Shown: positions 9,382 to 17,864, counted from the stretch's first letter. The stretch is 19,916 bases of DNA from Symbiodinium natans (GCA_905221605.1 CAJNDS010001410.1:1-19916); one strand, 5' to 3'. The notes: generated by a model from the letters alone, not told the origin. Numbers and translations: made by a program.

Positions 9382-9870
9382 TTACCAGCTTGGCCATTTC
9401 CGCGAGAAGCACCTGGTCTTGAACCTGCAATTGTGTGGCAACCCTGTAAAGTCAAGGCGGGATGGGGTATCCGCCGCGTTGGATTTGCTCGGTACCCGAG
9501 CGTAGAACTGAATCATCTCGAGCTCCTGTTCCAACAATGCACAAGCATTGCTCAAGAGGGTCAAGGCCTTTGAATCGCTGGTCAGCTTGAGGAGCGACGT
9601 GCGCACCGCTTCAATGTCTAAGTAGCACATCACGTGTTTTCCCCGGAGAAATTCTCGGGCTAGAATGAAGAGCAGGAGAACAGCTATGCTCTCAAGCTCG
9701 TTGATGACTTTGGACTTTTTTCATTAAACAGGACTGCTCCCAGACCCATTTCGAGGCCTTGGAGTCCTCTTGCGAGGCGTCCGTAAAAGATACACCGTCT
9801 CTGAGGTCTGGGCTCGCACCGTCCTCGGCGGCGCTTCGGCTATGTAATGTCGTAGCTCCTGAAGTGCTGC
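9382..9870 (-). pseudogene. RNase H domain of the YR retroelement
   Basis: This is the C-terminal part of the polymerase. The catalytic acidic residues can be placed: FTDAS (codons 9773-9787), INELE (9691-9705), YLDIEAVR (Asp codon 9616-9618) and SNAADTPSR (about 9457-9486). Spacing and order fit an RNase HI-type domain. In the retroelement families I know, the third site is usually followed by Asn; here it is Asp-Ile. The coding strand ends at TAA 9382-9384, 74 bp before B1. At least two frameshifts break it: one just before FTDAS and one between FTDAS and INELE. The RNase H degrades the RNA strand during reverse transcription. Confidence 0.8.
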
Positions 9871-10650
9871 GCAAAGGGAGGCTCTTGTTCTGTCTCCTGA
9901 CATATGCGGGGGCATTGATGATGTCAGAGCTTCTTCTCATGAAGCCCTTCGGCAAGCGCCCAGAGAGAGTTGGCCCGCCACAAAGTGCAGCCTTGGGCTG
10001 GAGGCTCCTTGCTCCTGAAAGACTGCCAGGTCTTCAATGAGACTTTTGGTTCGTTCTGCTGTGTTCTGGATCCTAAAAAAAAAAAACTTGCTCGCTGCCT
10101 GCTGTCTGTAAGGTCAAATTCTACTCCCAAAGAACTGAAGACCTCCTGGAACGGCGGAGCCTTGTCTCCGTCTCTGTCAAACTCAAAGCAGAGCAAGTCT
10201 AGCAAAAAAACATGCACTGGCCTCTGCGCTAGGGGCCAGCTGTCGTGTTGACAACAGCGTGAAGTCATCGTAAGACGAGCTCCAAGGCAAGTGCCAAAAC
10301 GTGTTTCCTGTATGACAAATAGCCAAGCTGACCCTGAGGAACGCGTGGACCGCTGCCACGGCGCCGAATGGAAGGCAAAGAAGCCTGAAGAAGCGAACCT
10401 CCCCCTAGCTTGGGTCCTTGACCGCCACGTAAGCCATGTTGAGTGCCTCTTCGGACAGTGGCAGTCGCCTATACGCTGATTCAGGTCAATGGTTTCCAAG
10501 CAGTCCTTGTCCTGCGTGCCTCGTTGATGTAGCTCTGGGACAGGTCGTCGATCAGCCTCACCTTGCTCCCTTGCTGGATTGCAAAACGTTGGCTGATTAC
10601 AGCTCCTTGTGGCAAGCCCTGTTCTCAGAACGGTCCTTCCGAGCAGCCTT
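9871..10650 (-). pseudogene. Reverse transcriptase domain of the YR retroelement
   Basis: Order of motifs on the minus strand: RLIDDLSQSYINEA (around 10545, the finger motif with IDD), ETIDLNQ (catalytic Asp codon 10485-10487, motif A), PLSEEALNMAYVAVKDPS, LPFGA (10360-10374, motif B region), YDDF (10261-10272, catalytic motif C), and SSLGVEFDL (about 10110, the motif after the palm). All key acidic residues remain. The frame is broken by a TAG at 10405-10407 and by several single-base shifts: near 10625, between IDD and motif A, just after motif A, and after YDDF. The product would copy element RNA into cDNA. It is confidently an RT, and the YDD context fits dinoflagellate YR-type elements. 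Confidence 0.88.
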
Positions 10651-11416
10651 TCGATACTTCATCGAGACTTTTCAGCCACAGTTCTTCCAGAAACTGAGAT
10701 GAGTCCTCAACTTCCTTGATGACCTGGTGGTTGGTCTCCTGGGCTCGCTGGAGCCATCTTCGTGACTGCGCTGCTCGAGTCTCAATCACCTTGGCTGCGG
10801 GCTGTTTAGAGCACGCCAAAATTACCTTCCTGAGGGCGGGTGGCACCCCGAGACACAGGTGTCGGGGGTAGCCGACCAGTCGGGCTTTCGCCACAAATTC
10901 CTGTGGGTTCCACGGCACCTCCACCAGAACGTCCGTCGCAGAAGACAGTAGGGGCGTCACTCTCAACGCCGGGGATCCTGGCGCCTTGAACCCCGGGATC
11001 TTGTCCGGTCCTAACCACTGTGTAGTTTGGAGAGTGCTGCGGAGTTGGCTGGGCACTGTCCATCTGGTTCGTCGGCAAAATCCGGGGATGACCTGAAAGG
11101 ATGCAGCCCTTTTGGTCTTTGCCTGTGTCGTTACCACCCTGGCTCCTGAGGAGTTTGCGGGATCTCCCTCCAATAGATTAAGGCCATCCCGACAACCCTT
11201 CTGTGTCAGATGCTGCAACAGCAGGGAAACGAAGTGCTTACAAAACTGTTGCGGGTACGCAGTCTCAAGTTTGTTGCGAGAACTCCCTCGTGCACTTCCC
11301 AGGGTAGGTGCTCGTGGGATCCAACACACGTGACAGCCAGGCCTGTGATGAGGTCGTTGTTGCACAGCAAGGCTGTCAGCTTTCATTTCGAGCCTCCCAT
11401 TATGCAAAAGTCGCAC
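10651..11416 (-). pseudogene. Linker region between methyltransferase-like domain and RT
   Basis: The frame is open for 263 codons (10625-11416). It contains LETAYPQQFCKHFVSLLLQHL (about 11290-11230; the leading AYPQQFC motif is a family hallmark), VEVPWNPQEFVAKARLVGYP (about 10900) and a charged helical end, QVIKEVEDSSQFLEEL. I recognise the order YP-x2-[LF]C ... PW-x-P-x-EFV ... as the segment joining the APPCGT domain to RT in dinoflagellate retroelement proteins. It has no enzymatic motif that I can name. It enters from another frame near 11390 and leaves it at the stop at 10625-10627. Confidence 0.7.
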
Positions 11417-12023
11417 TGGACCACAATCGCCTGTTCACTCCTCAGGATGTGTTCAACGGCGATGCAACGCCAGAGGAGACTGCGATAGGGGTTTTCTATG
11501 ATTACCACGATGCTGCATTCGCAGCAAAAGTCCCAGCTTCGGGCCGTGAGCCGGCAAAGCTCGTTGGCCTTTGCCACCCTTTCGGGCCCGGAAGCCCTTC
11601 CGGGTACTCCACTGACCTCAAAGGATGCGGCTCGTCCTCCCACGGAAGCTAGATTTCCTTGGCCCTGCTGGATGTGCCGCAGGGCGGCGCCAGCCATACG
11701 GCGGCCAGTCCTGGGGAACCCAGCCATTTCCACAGCAGACCTCTGTGCGACAGCAGGAGCAAGACCAGCTGTAATATCTTGCCCTTGAGGCTTGGCCTGC
11801 GGACTTTGTCCACTCCGACCGACCGCCTGAGGCCGGCTGAAGCAGCCGCCGAGGTAATCCCGGCTGACCCTGCGAAAAACTCCAAAACCCAACACTCATG
11901 TATGGTCTGGGGCGCAGTACATTGCGCCTGTCCAGACCTGTTCGCGCCAGGGTGACTCGCCTTAGGTGAAAATACGGAAGCCTCAGCGGAAGACTTGGAA
12001 AACTGTGGGATTGGCTCAGTCAC
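11383..12023 (-). pseudogene. Methyltransferase-like (SAM-binding fold) domain fused upstream of RT
   Basis: From 12023 the protein has VLEFFAGSAGITSAA (residues about 46-60), a glycine-rich SAM-binding motif I. Then come VGVDK (69-73), the usual acidic residue after the second strand, and LAPPCGTSSRAKEI (111-124), in the place of motif IV. A TAG at 11649-11651 interrupts it, but PHPLRSVEYPEGLPG follows in phase. After a shift near 11590 the domain continues as VAKANELC...VVIIENPYRSLLW (about 11560-11450) and ends VQCDFCIMGGSK. PPC is the motif IV signature of cytosine-5 methyltransferases, but Gly follows it rather than Gln, so the target is uncertain. It is in the same frame as gag, separated only by TAG 12039-12041. 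Confidence 0.72.
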
Positions 12024-12038
12024 CCGTAGGAGCGGGGG

Positions 12039-13028
12039 CTAATTCTCTTGGCCTTTCGCAACAGCAGCAGGATGCGACTCCTTGCAGCTCTCTTTGGGCC
12101 TGTCCGCCAAAGAAGCGGGAAAATTGTCCTGTTCACAAAATTGGGCTGAACTATCTCCATCCCCCATGGCTGTTTCCGCTCTCTCCGCGCACGGTTGGGG
12201 GCCCTTGCCCGCGCCTTTGCCTCCTTTATCTGTGAACCCTTCCGCACGAGGTGTCGGCATGAAGTGAAAATTGACTGCAACCGTGTTTGTGGCTTCCAGG
12301 AAGACTTGATCTAAGCACCGGGCGTCCGCGAGCGGCACCTTCGCCGCTGCCCTTTTCAGGGTCGGCTGTTTGCTGCCAAGCTCCCTCCACAAGGCCCGAT
12401 CTGCTCGCAGGACCTGCTGCAGCGTCGGACGGTTGAAGCCTGGGGGCGCTGGGGTCTGCAAGGTATCAAAGTCCTTCTGAAGCCGTTTCTCGTGCGCCTT
12501 GGAACACGCCAACGAGGTCGTAGGCCAGACCCCGTCTTTGCAACGCTCTGTAAGTCGCCATGTCTGACCCCAACTGGGCCGCCACTTTAGGGGATTTATC
12601 CTGAACCGAGAGGCCGTCCCCCGAAGCGTCCAGCACAAGTTCCTTGGCTGGCTTGCCTTGCGCCAATTCCTTTGAGCCTGCAAGTCCAGGCGCTGGGCTC
12701 TCTCAGCTCCTGGCAGCTTACGTAGAACTGAGTCCGGCTGCTGTCCCACGGTGGCCTCCAAATTTGCCAGACTCATGGTCCGGCACTCGAGCAGGAGCCT
12801 CTTGACGACCGTCAATTGCGCACGAGTGGGGTTGTCCTGCCCCAGACTCGTGCATAGAGTGGAGACCTCCTTGTCTGTGAGAGGTTGACCCGGTTGAGTG
12901 GCGGCGTAGGCTGCCATGGACACCGTCCTGACCCCTCCGGTTATGAATCTTTCCAAGAGTTGCTGCTCCATCCCGACCTTGCGAGCATGTTGCTCGAAGA
13001 AAGGCTGACTATCCGCTGCGTTTGCCAT
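12039..13028 (-). pseudogene. Gag-like structural protein
   Basis: I choose ATG 13028 (MANAADSQPFF). The longer open frame to 13169 has no ATG and overlaps the end of the previous module. The conserved part is FFEQHARKVGMEQQLLERFI, AYAATQPGQPL and RKLPGAERAQR within the first 125 residues. A second conserved stretch (SDMATYRALQRRGLAYDLVG, about 12560-12500) is in another frame, so a pair of compensating shifts lies between about 12690 and 12490. KAHEKRLQKDFDTLQTPAPP then returns to the first frame. The C-terminus is Lys/Gly-rich (GGKGAGKG), suiting nucleic-acid binding. It ends at TAG 12039-12041 with the methyltransferase-like domain in the same frame. The role is presumably packaging of element RNA. 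Family recognised from memory. Confidence 0.72.
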
Positions 13029-13123
13029 GTTTAGGGCGTGGGGCCAAAACTGCAAATTGCAAAAGAGAGAGCTGGTACAAAGGGATTGTGCTGCACATAC
13101 ACACAAAGCGGCCAACAACAATG

Positions 13124-13471
13124 TCACCCCGCTCTTAACTCCTGAAAACAACGGCTGCACTGTAGCCACTTCGCTGAGGGCTTTTCCATTTCTACAAAAT
13201 TAACGCTGATCCACTTGCCACATTTCAGCGTCGTATGACCCACTTTGTACAGATGTAGCATGGTACACTTCTTGTTTCGGATCGCTCTCCAACCCTTCGG
13301 CAGACTCAGGGCCGCAGCTGGTTCCTCCTTTTCTTCCGACGAGGCTCCATCAGAGGTTTCCTCGGAGGACCCGTCTGCTGATGTGGTAGGCGAGAACTCT
13401 GCCTCCCCGTTGTCATCTGCATCTTGTGTGTCATTCTTATCGAGCACTGTTTCGCAAAGCCCACAGGTCAC
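13124..13471 (-). CDS. Cys-rich, possibly zinc-binding module downstream of the recombinase
   Basis: 115 codons. It begins with TCGLCETVL, continues through an acidic Ser/Glu/Asp-rich linker, and ends with HTTLKCGKWISVNF and WLQCSRCFQEL before TGA at 13124-13126. The two C-x2-C pairs plus LKCG suggest a zinc ribbon. I recall this module at the C-terminus of dinoflagellate YR proteins. It is in the same frame as the second half of the recombinase (13763-14200), but stops lie between 13500 and 13763, so in this copy it is detached. It may help the recombinase bind DNA; that is an inference. Confidence 0.55.
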   Translation of the reverse strand: MTCGLCETVLDKNDTQDADDNGEAEFSPTTSADGSSEETSDGASSEEKEEPAAALSLPKGWRAIRNKKCTMLHLYKVGHTTLKCGKWISVNFVEMEKPSAKWLQCSRCFQELRAG

Positions 13472-13762
13472 GGTAGCCAGCTTGTCTAATTCCTCACTTT
13501 CTTTCTAGGGTTAATTCTTCTCCTTCCGCTATCAACGGTGCGGATGCTTCCAAGACGGGCATGGCACTTGGTGACTCAAAGACCTTCCCTTGCAGGGGGC
13601 AAAGCAGTCCAACCCCCAGGAGATTGTCCTGAAATCCTTCCACTAGAGCTGGCAAATTGGCAAAAGCTCATGCGTGCTTTCGGAATTCTCGGGCAGCCCA
13701 TCCAAGCTGCCTACCTTGCTGATCGGAAGTCAGGACCCGAGGTCAACAGATGCACCTGCCTC

Positions 13763-14985
13763 TCATCCTTGGGCTCGGGCAAAGTATCCACTTCGAATAG
13801 CGTCCGGGCAAAACGAGCCTTCCCGTACCTGCTTCAGCATTTCCTCCGGCTGCCGGAGGGGGCCACTAAGGGCATCTCTCGAGTAGGCTAATGTACTCAA
13901 AGCTCCAGTCGAATAATGTGACAAGAGTGTCTGTGTCTCGCCCACAATGCCGTATTTGCTCAACCTCCCAACAGCATTGTGTTTCAAGGACTGTGTGGCA
14001 ACCCTCGCTGTTGAGGGGTCGCGGTCCCTTAGCAGTCCCGTCAGCTAGTTGGAAGCCTCGGCGGAGTCCATGGAACTCTGCAGCCAGTCGCCATCTGGGG
14101 CGGTGGCCGGTAGTACAGGGCCTACAGGGGTCTTCGAGAGCACTATCCCTGCTTCGGCAGCCACCTTCTGCCATTCTTTTGCCCACACCACCTTAGGTTG
14201 GACCCCCGAACTGGAGCCACGAGGGGCATGAAGAACGAGAGTTTCTTCTTCTTGTTGGACTGTTTCGTCTCTCTAGCCCTGCCTTGAAAGGATTCCTTCC
14301 AGAAAACCACAAATCTCGGGTCCAATTTCCAGAAAGTCGAACTCCAAGAATCGCACGTGCCTGATGTCTGACCACGGTTCCTGCTGAAGATCTGACACAG
14401 GAACACTCCTGCTGCAAATCACTCAACAACGTGGAGCTCGGTGTTCCCAACCCACTCTGCCGGAAATTTAACTTGAAGCACTGTTAGGTCCCGGGCTTGG
14501 TGTGTGGGCTCGTGCTCGCCTGCCACTCGGTCTGCCAAGCCTCGGACCCTGGGGGAGATGGAATTCTCCACATCTGGAATGGAAAGCAGAAGTTTCACAA
14601 ACTTCAACGCTTGTACCATGCTCTGAGGTGCCCGCTTGCCCTTTTTGCTGTGGGATATCTCCCTGCAGAACTTGTACACCGCCTCCTCTGATGGGAGAAG
14701 GGGTTCCTCCACAGAGGTCCCTTGCGCATCTGCCTGTCTTTGAAGCCAACGAAACAGCCTCAACAAGGTCGATGCACGCTTCTGGATTGTGTGTGGTGAT
14801 TCCGAGCCAAACATGTCACGAAGGGACAACATCTTCTCCTCTTCGTCCAATTCTTGCAGTTTTTGGCAAAACTGGTGGACGGGGAGGCTTCGAGCAGCTG
14901 TTTCCACATCTACATGTTCTTCAATCACATGCCTACAACAGCCTCCTCGAAAGGTCCATCTTTCTTTTTACACTTGATCACTTTG
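13763..14985 (-). pseudogene. Tyrosine recombinase of the retroelement
   Basis: The frame is open from about 14985 with no ATG. The N-terminal helical (SAM-like) domain has HTIQKRASTLLRLFRWLQ, PSEEAVYKFC and ISPRVRGLADR (14928-14500). It reads past a TGA at 14419-14421 into AAGVFLCQIFSRNR (the likely catalytic Arg region) and KKLSFFMPLVAPVRG. After one frameshift near 14190 it runs VVWAKEWQKVAAEAG, then a TAG at 14045-14047, then TQSLKHNAVGRLSKYGI. TLLSHYS (His codon 13916-13918) and AYSRDA (candidate nucleophile Tyr, codon 13883-13885) follow, ending CPDAIRSG before TGA. Length about 400 residues fits the family. Where related proteins have His in the HSLK motif, this copy has Gln (CAG 13991-13993). 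The enzyme would integrate the circular DNA. Confidence 0.83.
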
Positions 14986-15012
14986 CTGAAACGTTAGCCC
15001 CCGGTGAGGAGC

Positions 15013-15426
15013 TCAAGACACCTGCGATTCTTTGGCCTCTTCACCCAGAGATGCCACTTCGGCACTCTGGATTGGCTCATCAAAGATGCCAAAGCATGCC
15101 TCTGTGGGCTCGCTTTCTTGTCTGTCATACCAACCAACTGGCACTGATTCCCCAGCTGATGCTGATGTATGAATCAGCGTGGCCTTTGGAGTCTGAAAAA
15201 CCGGAAGGCCCGGTATGGGGAAAAGAGGTGCAGGGGGGCAAGTTAATGTCCTCGTACTCAGCAGAAAAAGCCTCGGCTTGCCGCTCCGCAAGACACAAGT
15301 CCATCTTGGCAGGATGTTGTTGTACAAAATCCCAAACTCGGGCCCACAGAAGAAAACAAGAACTTGAGGTGGCATACGTGACATGACATAACATGGTGCT
15401 TCAATACACGCGCAGATTGCTGCCAC
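15013..15426 (-). CDS. Unassigned ORF upstream of the recombinase
   Basis: 137 open codons without a good initial ATG (internal ATGs near residues 15 and 18). Proline/serine-rich with no domain that I recognise; it ends TGA 15013-15015. It is in the same frame as the first half of the recombinase, and only TGA and a TAA (near 14970) lie between. It may be a degraded N-terminal extension of that protein. It is equally possible that it is non-coding. Confidence 0.2.
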   Translation of the reverse strand: MAAICACIEAPCYVMSRMPPQVLVFFCGPEFGILYNNILPRWTCVLRSGKPRLFLLSTRTLTCPPAPLFPIPGLPVFQTPKATLIHTSASAGESVPVGWYDRQESEPTEACFGIFDEPIQSAEVASLGEEAKESQVS

Positions 15427-15605
15427 ATGAGCATCACAGAGACAGCACTGGAAATGTTTTGCACTTCTGCCCCGCGGGAAGATTCAGTAAGGCCGGGAGC
15501 GGCGCGCATTGTCCCTCATCTGCTGCACACGGACCACGTTACTGGGTCTCGGTGGGACAGGGGGGGTCACGTGCACTCGGAGGCCCTGGAGCCACAGGGT
15601 ATGTG

Positions 15606-15905
15606 TCATGTCGTCGTGGAAACCTCGGGTAGGAGGTCGACAACACTCTGAAGCCTATCGAGGTGAAACTGAAGTATCAGACATGTTTGCCAAAGCTGCT
15701 CGCACTCACTCAGAACACGTGCATGAAGATCAACGAGATGCGAATACTGCTGTTGCATTCGGTCGTGACACCGCTCGAGAGCATCGAATCTCTCGCGAAG
15801 ATAAGCAATCTGTCTCAAGTGCTGAAGGAGGGTGAAGCTCATTTCCCACACTGGCACTCTCCAGAATCGTTCAGCAATCTCCTCATCTGTAATATCTCTA
15901 GACAT
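15606..15905 (-). CDS. Small helical protein, unknown function
   Basis: ATG 15905 gives 99 residues, starting MSRDITDEEIAERFW. The middle and end are rich in Leu, Gln, Glu, Arg and His with heptad-like spacing (YLRERFDALERCHDRMQQQY; HLDRLQSVVDLL), suggesting a long helix or coiled coil. It lies in the element's 5' half between the RS-rich protein and the recombinase. The start overlaps the end of the upstream frame by 8 bp. The composition is convincingly protein-like, but I know no family. A multimerising accessory protein is one possibility, unsupported beyond the helix pattern. Confidence 0.4.
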   Translation of the reverse strand: MSRDITDEEIAERFWRVPVWEMSFTLLQHLRQIAYLRERFDALERCHDRMQQQYSHLVDLHARVLSECEQLWQTCLILQFHLDRLQSVVDLLPEVSTTT

Positions 15906-16215
15906 GACGTGCAAGAAGATGCCTGAGGCACGTGTTACTCCAGCTGGCTGAACACGTCAAGTAGTACCACGACCGAACGGGAAGAAGAACCAAAATTCTC
16001 GAACCTTCAGTTTGGCTGAGGAGGATGTTGAGGAGGTCGGGTTCAAGGACGTAGGTGTGCAGATTGGGCTCTTGATGTATGTTTCTGAACAAGCACTCCA
16101 AATGAAAGTCTCGGGGCAAGATTCTGACCACTTGCAAACGGGCTTGGGGCACGCGCTGCCACCACTCAGCACTCTCTGAGCTTGCTGCTTCCAAAGATGA
16201 TGAAGATTCGTCCAT
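15898..16215 (-). CDS. Small ORF overlapping the next, unknown function
   Basis: ATG 16215 gives 105 residues, starting MDESSSSLEAASSESAEWW. An acidic/Ser-rich head is followed by RILPRDFHLECLFRNIHQEP and a Leu-rich hydrophobic part. It ends TAG 15898-15900, 8 bp inside the start of the following ORF. The two could be one protein split by a frameshift, or translationally coupled. No family recognised. An open frame extends upstream to 16398 without ATG. Confidence 0.3.
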   Translation of the reverse strand: MDESSSSLEAASSESAEWWQRVPQARLQVVRILPRDFHLECLFRNIHQEPNLHTYVLEPDLLNILLSQTEGSRILVLLPVRSWYYLTCSASWSNTCLRHLLARHV

Positions 16216-16578
16216 ACACGAGGCAGCAGGGTAGGTTAAGAATGCATACAGTGTGTTTGCACAATGCTGCAGAAAGCAAAAGGCAGCGGTGTGTGTGCAT
16301 TCACAGACAGGGTGACATGCATCCACTGACTGCTGAAGCACGGGAACAGAGCTTGCTCTAGAAGTGCTAAACGGATTGTGCACGTTCCTCAGCAGCACAT
16401 GCCGACATGGACTGGACCATGAGAACTCTGAACGTCCAATGCATCAGTGGAACCCTCGTGCACTGGTTGCTGTTTCATCACTCGCAGCAGTCGGCCGGAA
16501 ACAGAAAATTAGAATGGCAGGGCAACAGCCACTCCATAGACCTTTGCATAGCAACTCTTGATGCAGTAGGCCTCACGG

Positions 16579-17048
16579 CATCTAGCAGCTCCAGCTACCC
16601 TACATGCCGCATGAAGTCGCCAATTGCCTCCACCCGAGATTCCAGTCTTTAGGCTTGTCCCACTTCTCACGCCGATTCCCACCAGAGCCCTGCCACGAGC
16701 TGCTGGAGCCGTAATTCTTGGATTGCCCCCAACCCTTGCCCCATGTTCTTGCCACCGGGAGGAATACTTCCAAGAAGAAGCTGCCTCAGCTCCCTTCTGT
16801 GCGGAAAGGGATGCCTGGGCCTGTGGGCCCGACGCCACGCCAAAGGCCGCTGTCGGCACTTGGCACCAGTGAAATCCTGGCTGCGTAGCTCGCATGCTAG
16901 AAATCCCAACACTTGGGGTCCTCGGCTGGGTCTCTGGAAACCTGTCTCGGCGCCCACTTGGGCTACGTGATCTAGACGTCCTTCGGCTCCTGTCTCTGCG
17001 TCTTGAGCGACGGCTGTCACTGCTGCTTCTGTTCCTTCTGCGGCCCAT
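16579..17048 (-). pseudogene. RS-rich then Gly/Trp-rich basic protein of the element
   Basis: ATG 17048 starts MGRRRNRSSSDSRRSRRRDR and continues with SRSRSPSGRR, an arginine/serine-rich region like those of SR-type RNA-binding proteins. An open Lys-rich stretch extends upstream to 17207 (HKKKRRDKGKGRK) without a good start; another ATG is nearby at about 17099. After a frameshift near 16770 the third frame reads WGKGWGQSKNYGSSSSWQGS then GGNRREKWDKPKDWN, a Gly/Trp/Lys-rich segment that suits RNA binding better than the other two frames, and stops near 16579-16615. I recall similar RS and G/W/K-rich heads on dinoflagellate YR-element proteins. It probably binds RNA or DNA. Exact ends are uncertain. 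Confidence 0.5.
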
Positions 17049-17337
17049 GGAGGCAGAGCCTCGGGATTCACCGCCCGGAAAGAGGGGCCACGGAAACATG
17101 TGGGCTTTCGCCTCTTTTTCTTTGCCCCTTGGCGTTTGTTTCCTCTCGGAATCTTTGCGACCCTTGCCCTTGTCTCTCCTTTTTTTTTTATGCCGAGAAA
17201 CAGTCAAGGGATAAACTCAGATGTCAGCACGTCGTTGCCTTCAATTGTGCAATCAAGTGCTGAGTTCATAACAGCCTGCGCTCCTTCTGTTTTCAAGCTC
17301 TCTAGAGAATCCTTTCATCTCGACTAGACGACTCATC

Positions 17338-17613
17338 GGTGCCCTTGCACCTCTTGTCGGCCCTTGCCGATCTTAACTGTCGTCACGGCCTGAAAGAATA
17401 GGCTGCCCTTGCAGCGACGTATGAAGCACACTCATTGTGTGCATTGAATATTGGCCCTTGCCATTTTCAGCTGCCCTTACAGCAGAACTATTTGAGTTGC
17501 CCTTGCAACAAATCTCAACGAGCTGACCCTTCAGCCGATCTTTAACCACGACTGCCCTAGCAGCTTGATCTCTCTTGAGCTGCCCTTGCAGCATTCTTGA
17601 AACTGCCCATGCA
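17338..17613 (-). repeat. Array of about ten small hairpins with shared loop and covarying stems
   Basis: Given on the + strand as stem-loop-stem. 17338 GGTGC-CCTT-GCACC; 17357 TCGGC-CCTT-GCCGA; 17402 GCTGC-CCTT-GCAGC; 17452 TGGC-CCTT-GCCA; 17470 GCTGC-CCTT-ACAGC (one C/A mismatch); 17496 GTTGC-CCTT-GCAAC; 17522 GCTGA-CCCT-TCAGC; 17552 CTGC-CCTA-GCAG; 17579 GCTGC-CCTT-GCAGC; 17604 TGC-CCAT-GCA. Stem bases change in pairs (GC, TA, CG at the same position) while the loop stays fixed. Spacing is 18-50 bp and the spacers are unrelated. On the element's sense strand the loop is AAGG. The array lies in the predicted leader, about 0.8-1.1 kb inside A1. Confidence 0.85.
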
Positions 17614-17864
17614 TTATAATTCTCTCTGAAGACTTTTTCACTTCGAAGAACACCACCTGAAGTGCAGCAGTGTACAGCTGAGAATGTGGTTCTATCTGCA
17701 AAGGTCCAAAACAAACTAACATGCTTCACAAACACGAACCACGCAGCCACTCGCAGAGACAGTGCGAATGCAAGCACTGATTGCTCGTACTTTCCGTCCC
17801 TTAGCGTCTCAGACCTGTTGTCAGGGCAGGACGGACACGCTGCTGAACTCTCTTGCTTGGCCAT
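17373..17864 (-). CDS. Possible leader ORF overlapping the hairpin array
   Basis: ATG 17864 gives 163 residues, starting MAKQESSAACPSCPDNRSE. Its second half runs through the hairpin array, so it contains recurring pieces such as LQGQL, LKGQL, CKGNS and GKGQ. No domain recognised. Since the hairpins do not keep a constant reading phase, the array seems to be under structural rather than coding constraint, and I doubt this is a real protein. Confidence 0.2.
   Translation of the reverse strand: MAKQESSAACPSCPDNRSETLRDGKYEQSVLAFALSLRVAAWFVFVKHVSLFWTFADRTTFSAVHCCTSGGVLRSEKVFRENYNAWAVSRMLQGQLKRDQAARAVVVKDRLKGQLVEICCKGNSNSSAVRAAENGKGQYSMHTMSVLHTSLQGQPILSGRDDS

Noticed and set aside
9382-14985. TAG read as a sense codon throughout the element
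   Set aside because: TAG interrupts otherwise continuing frames at 12039, 11649, 10405 and 14045, which suggested recoding. But a TGA (14419-14421) also interrupts YR in frame and single-base shifts are frequent, so decay or sequencing error explains it more simply.
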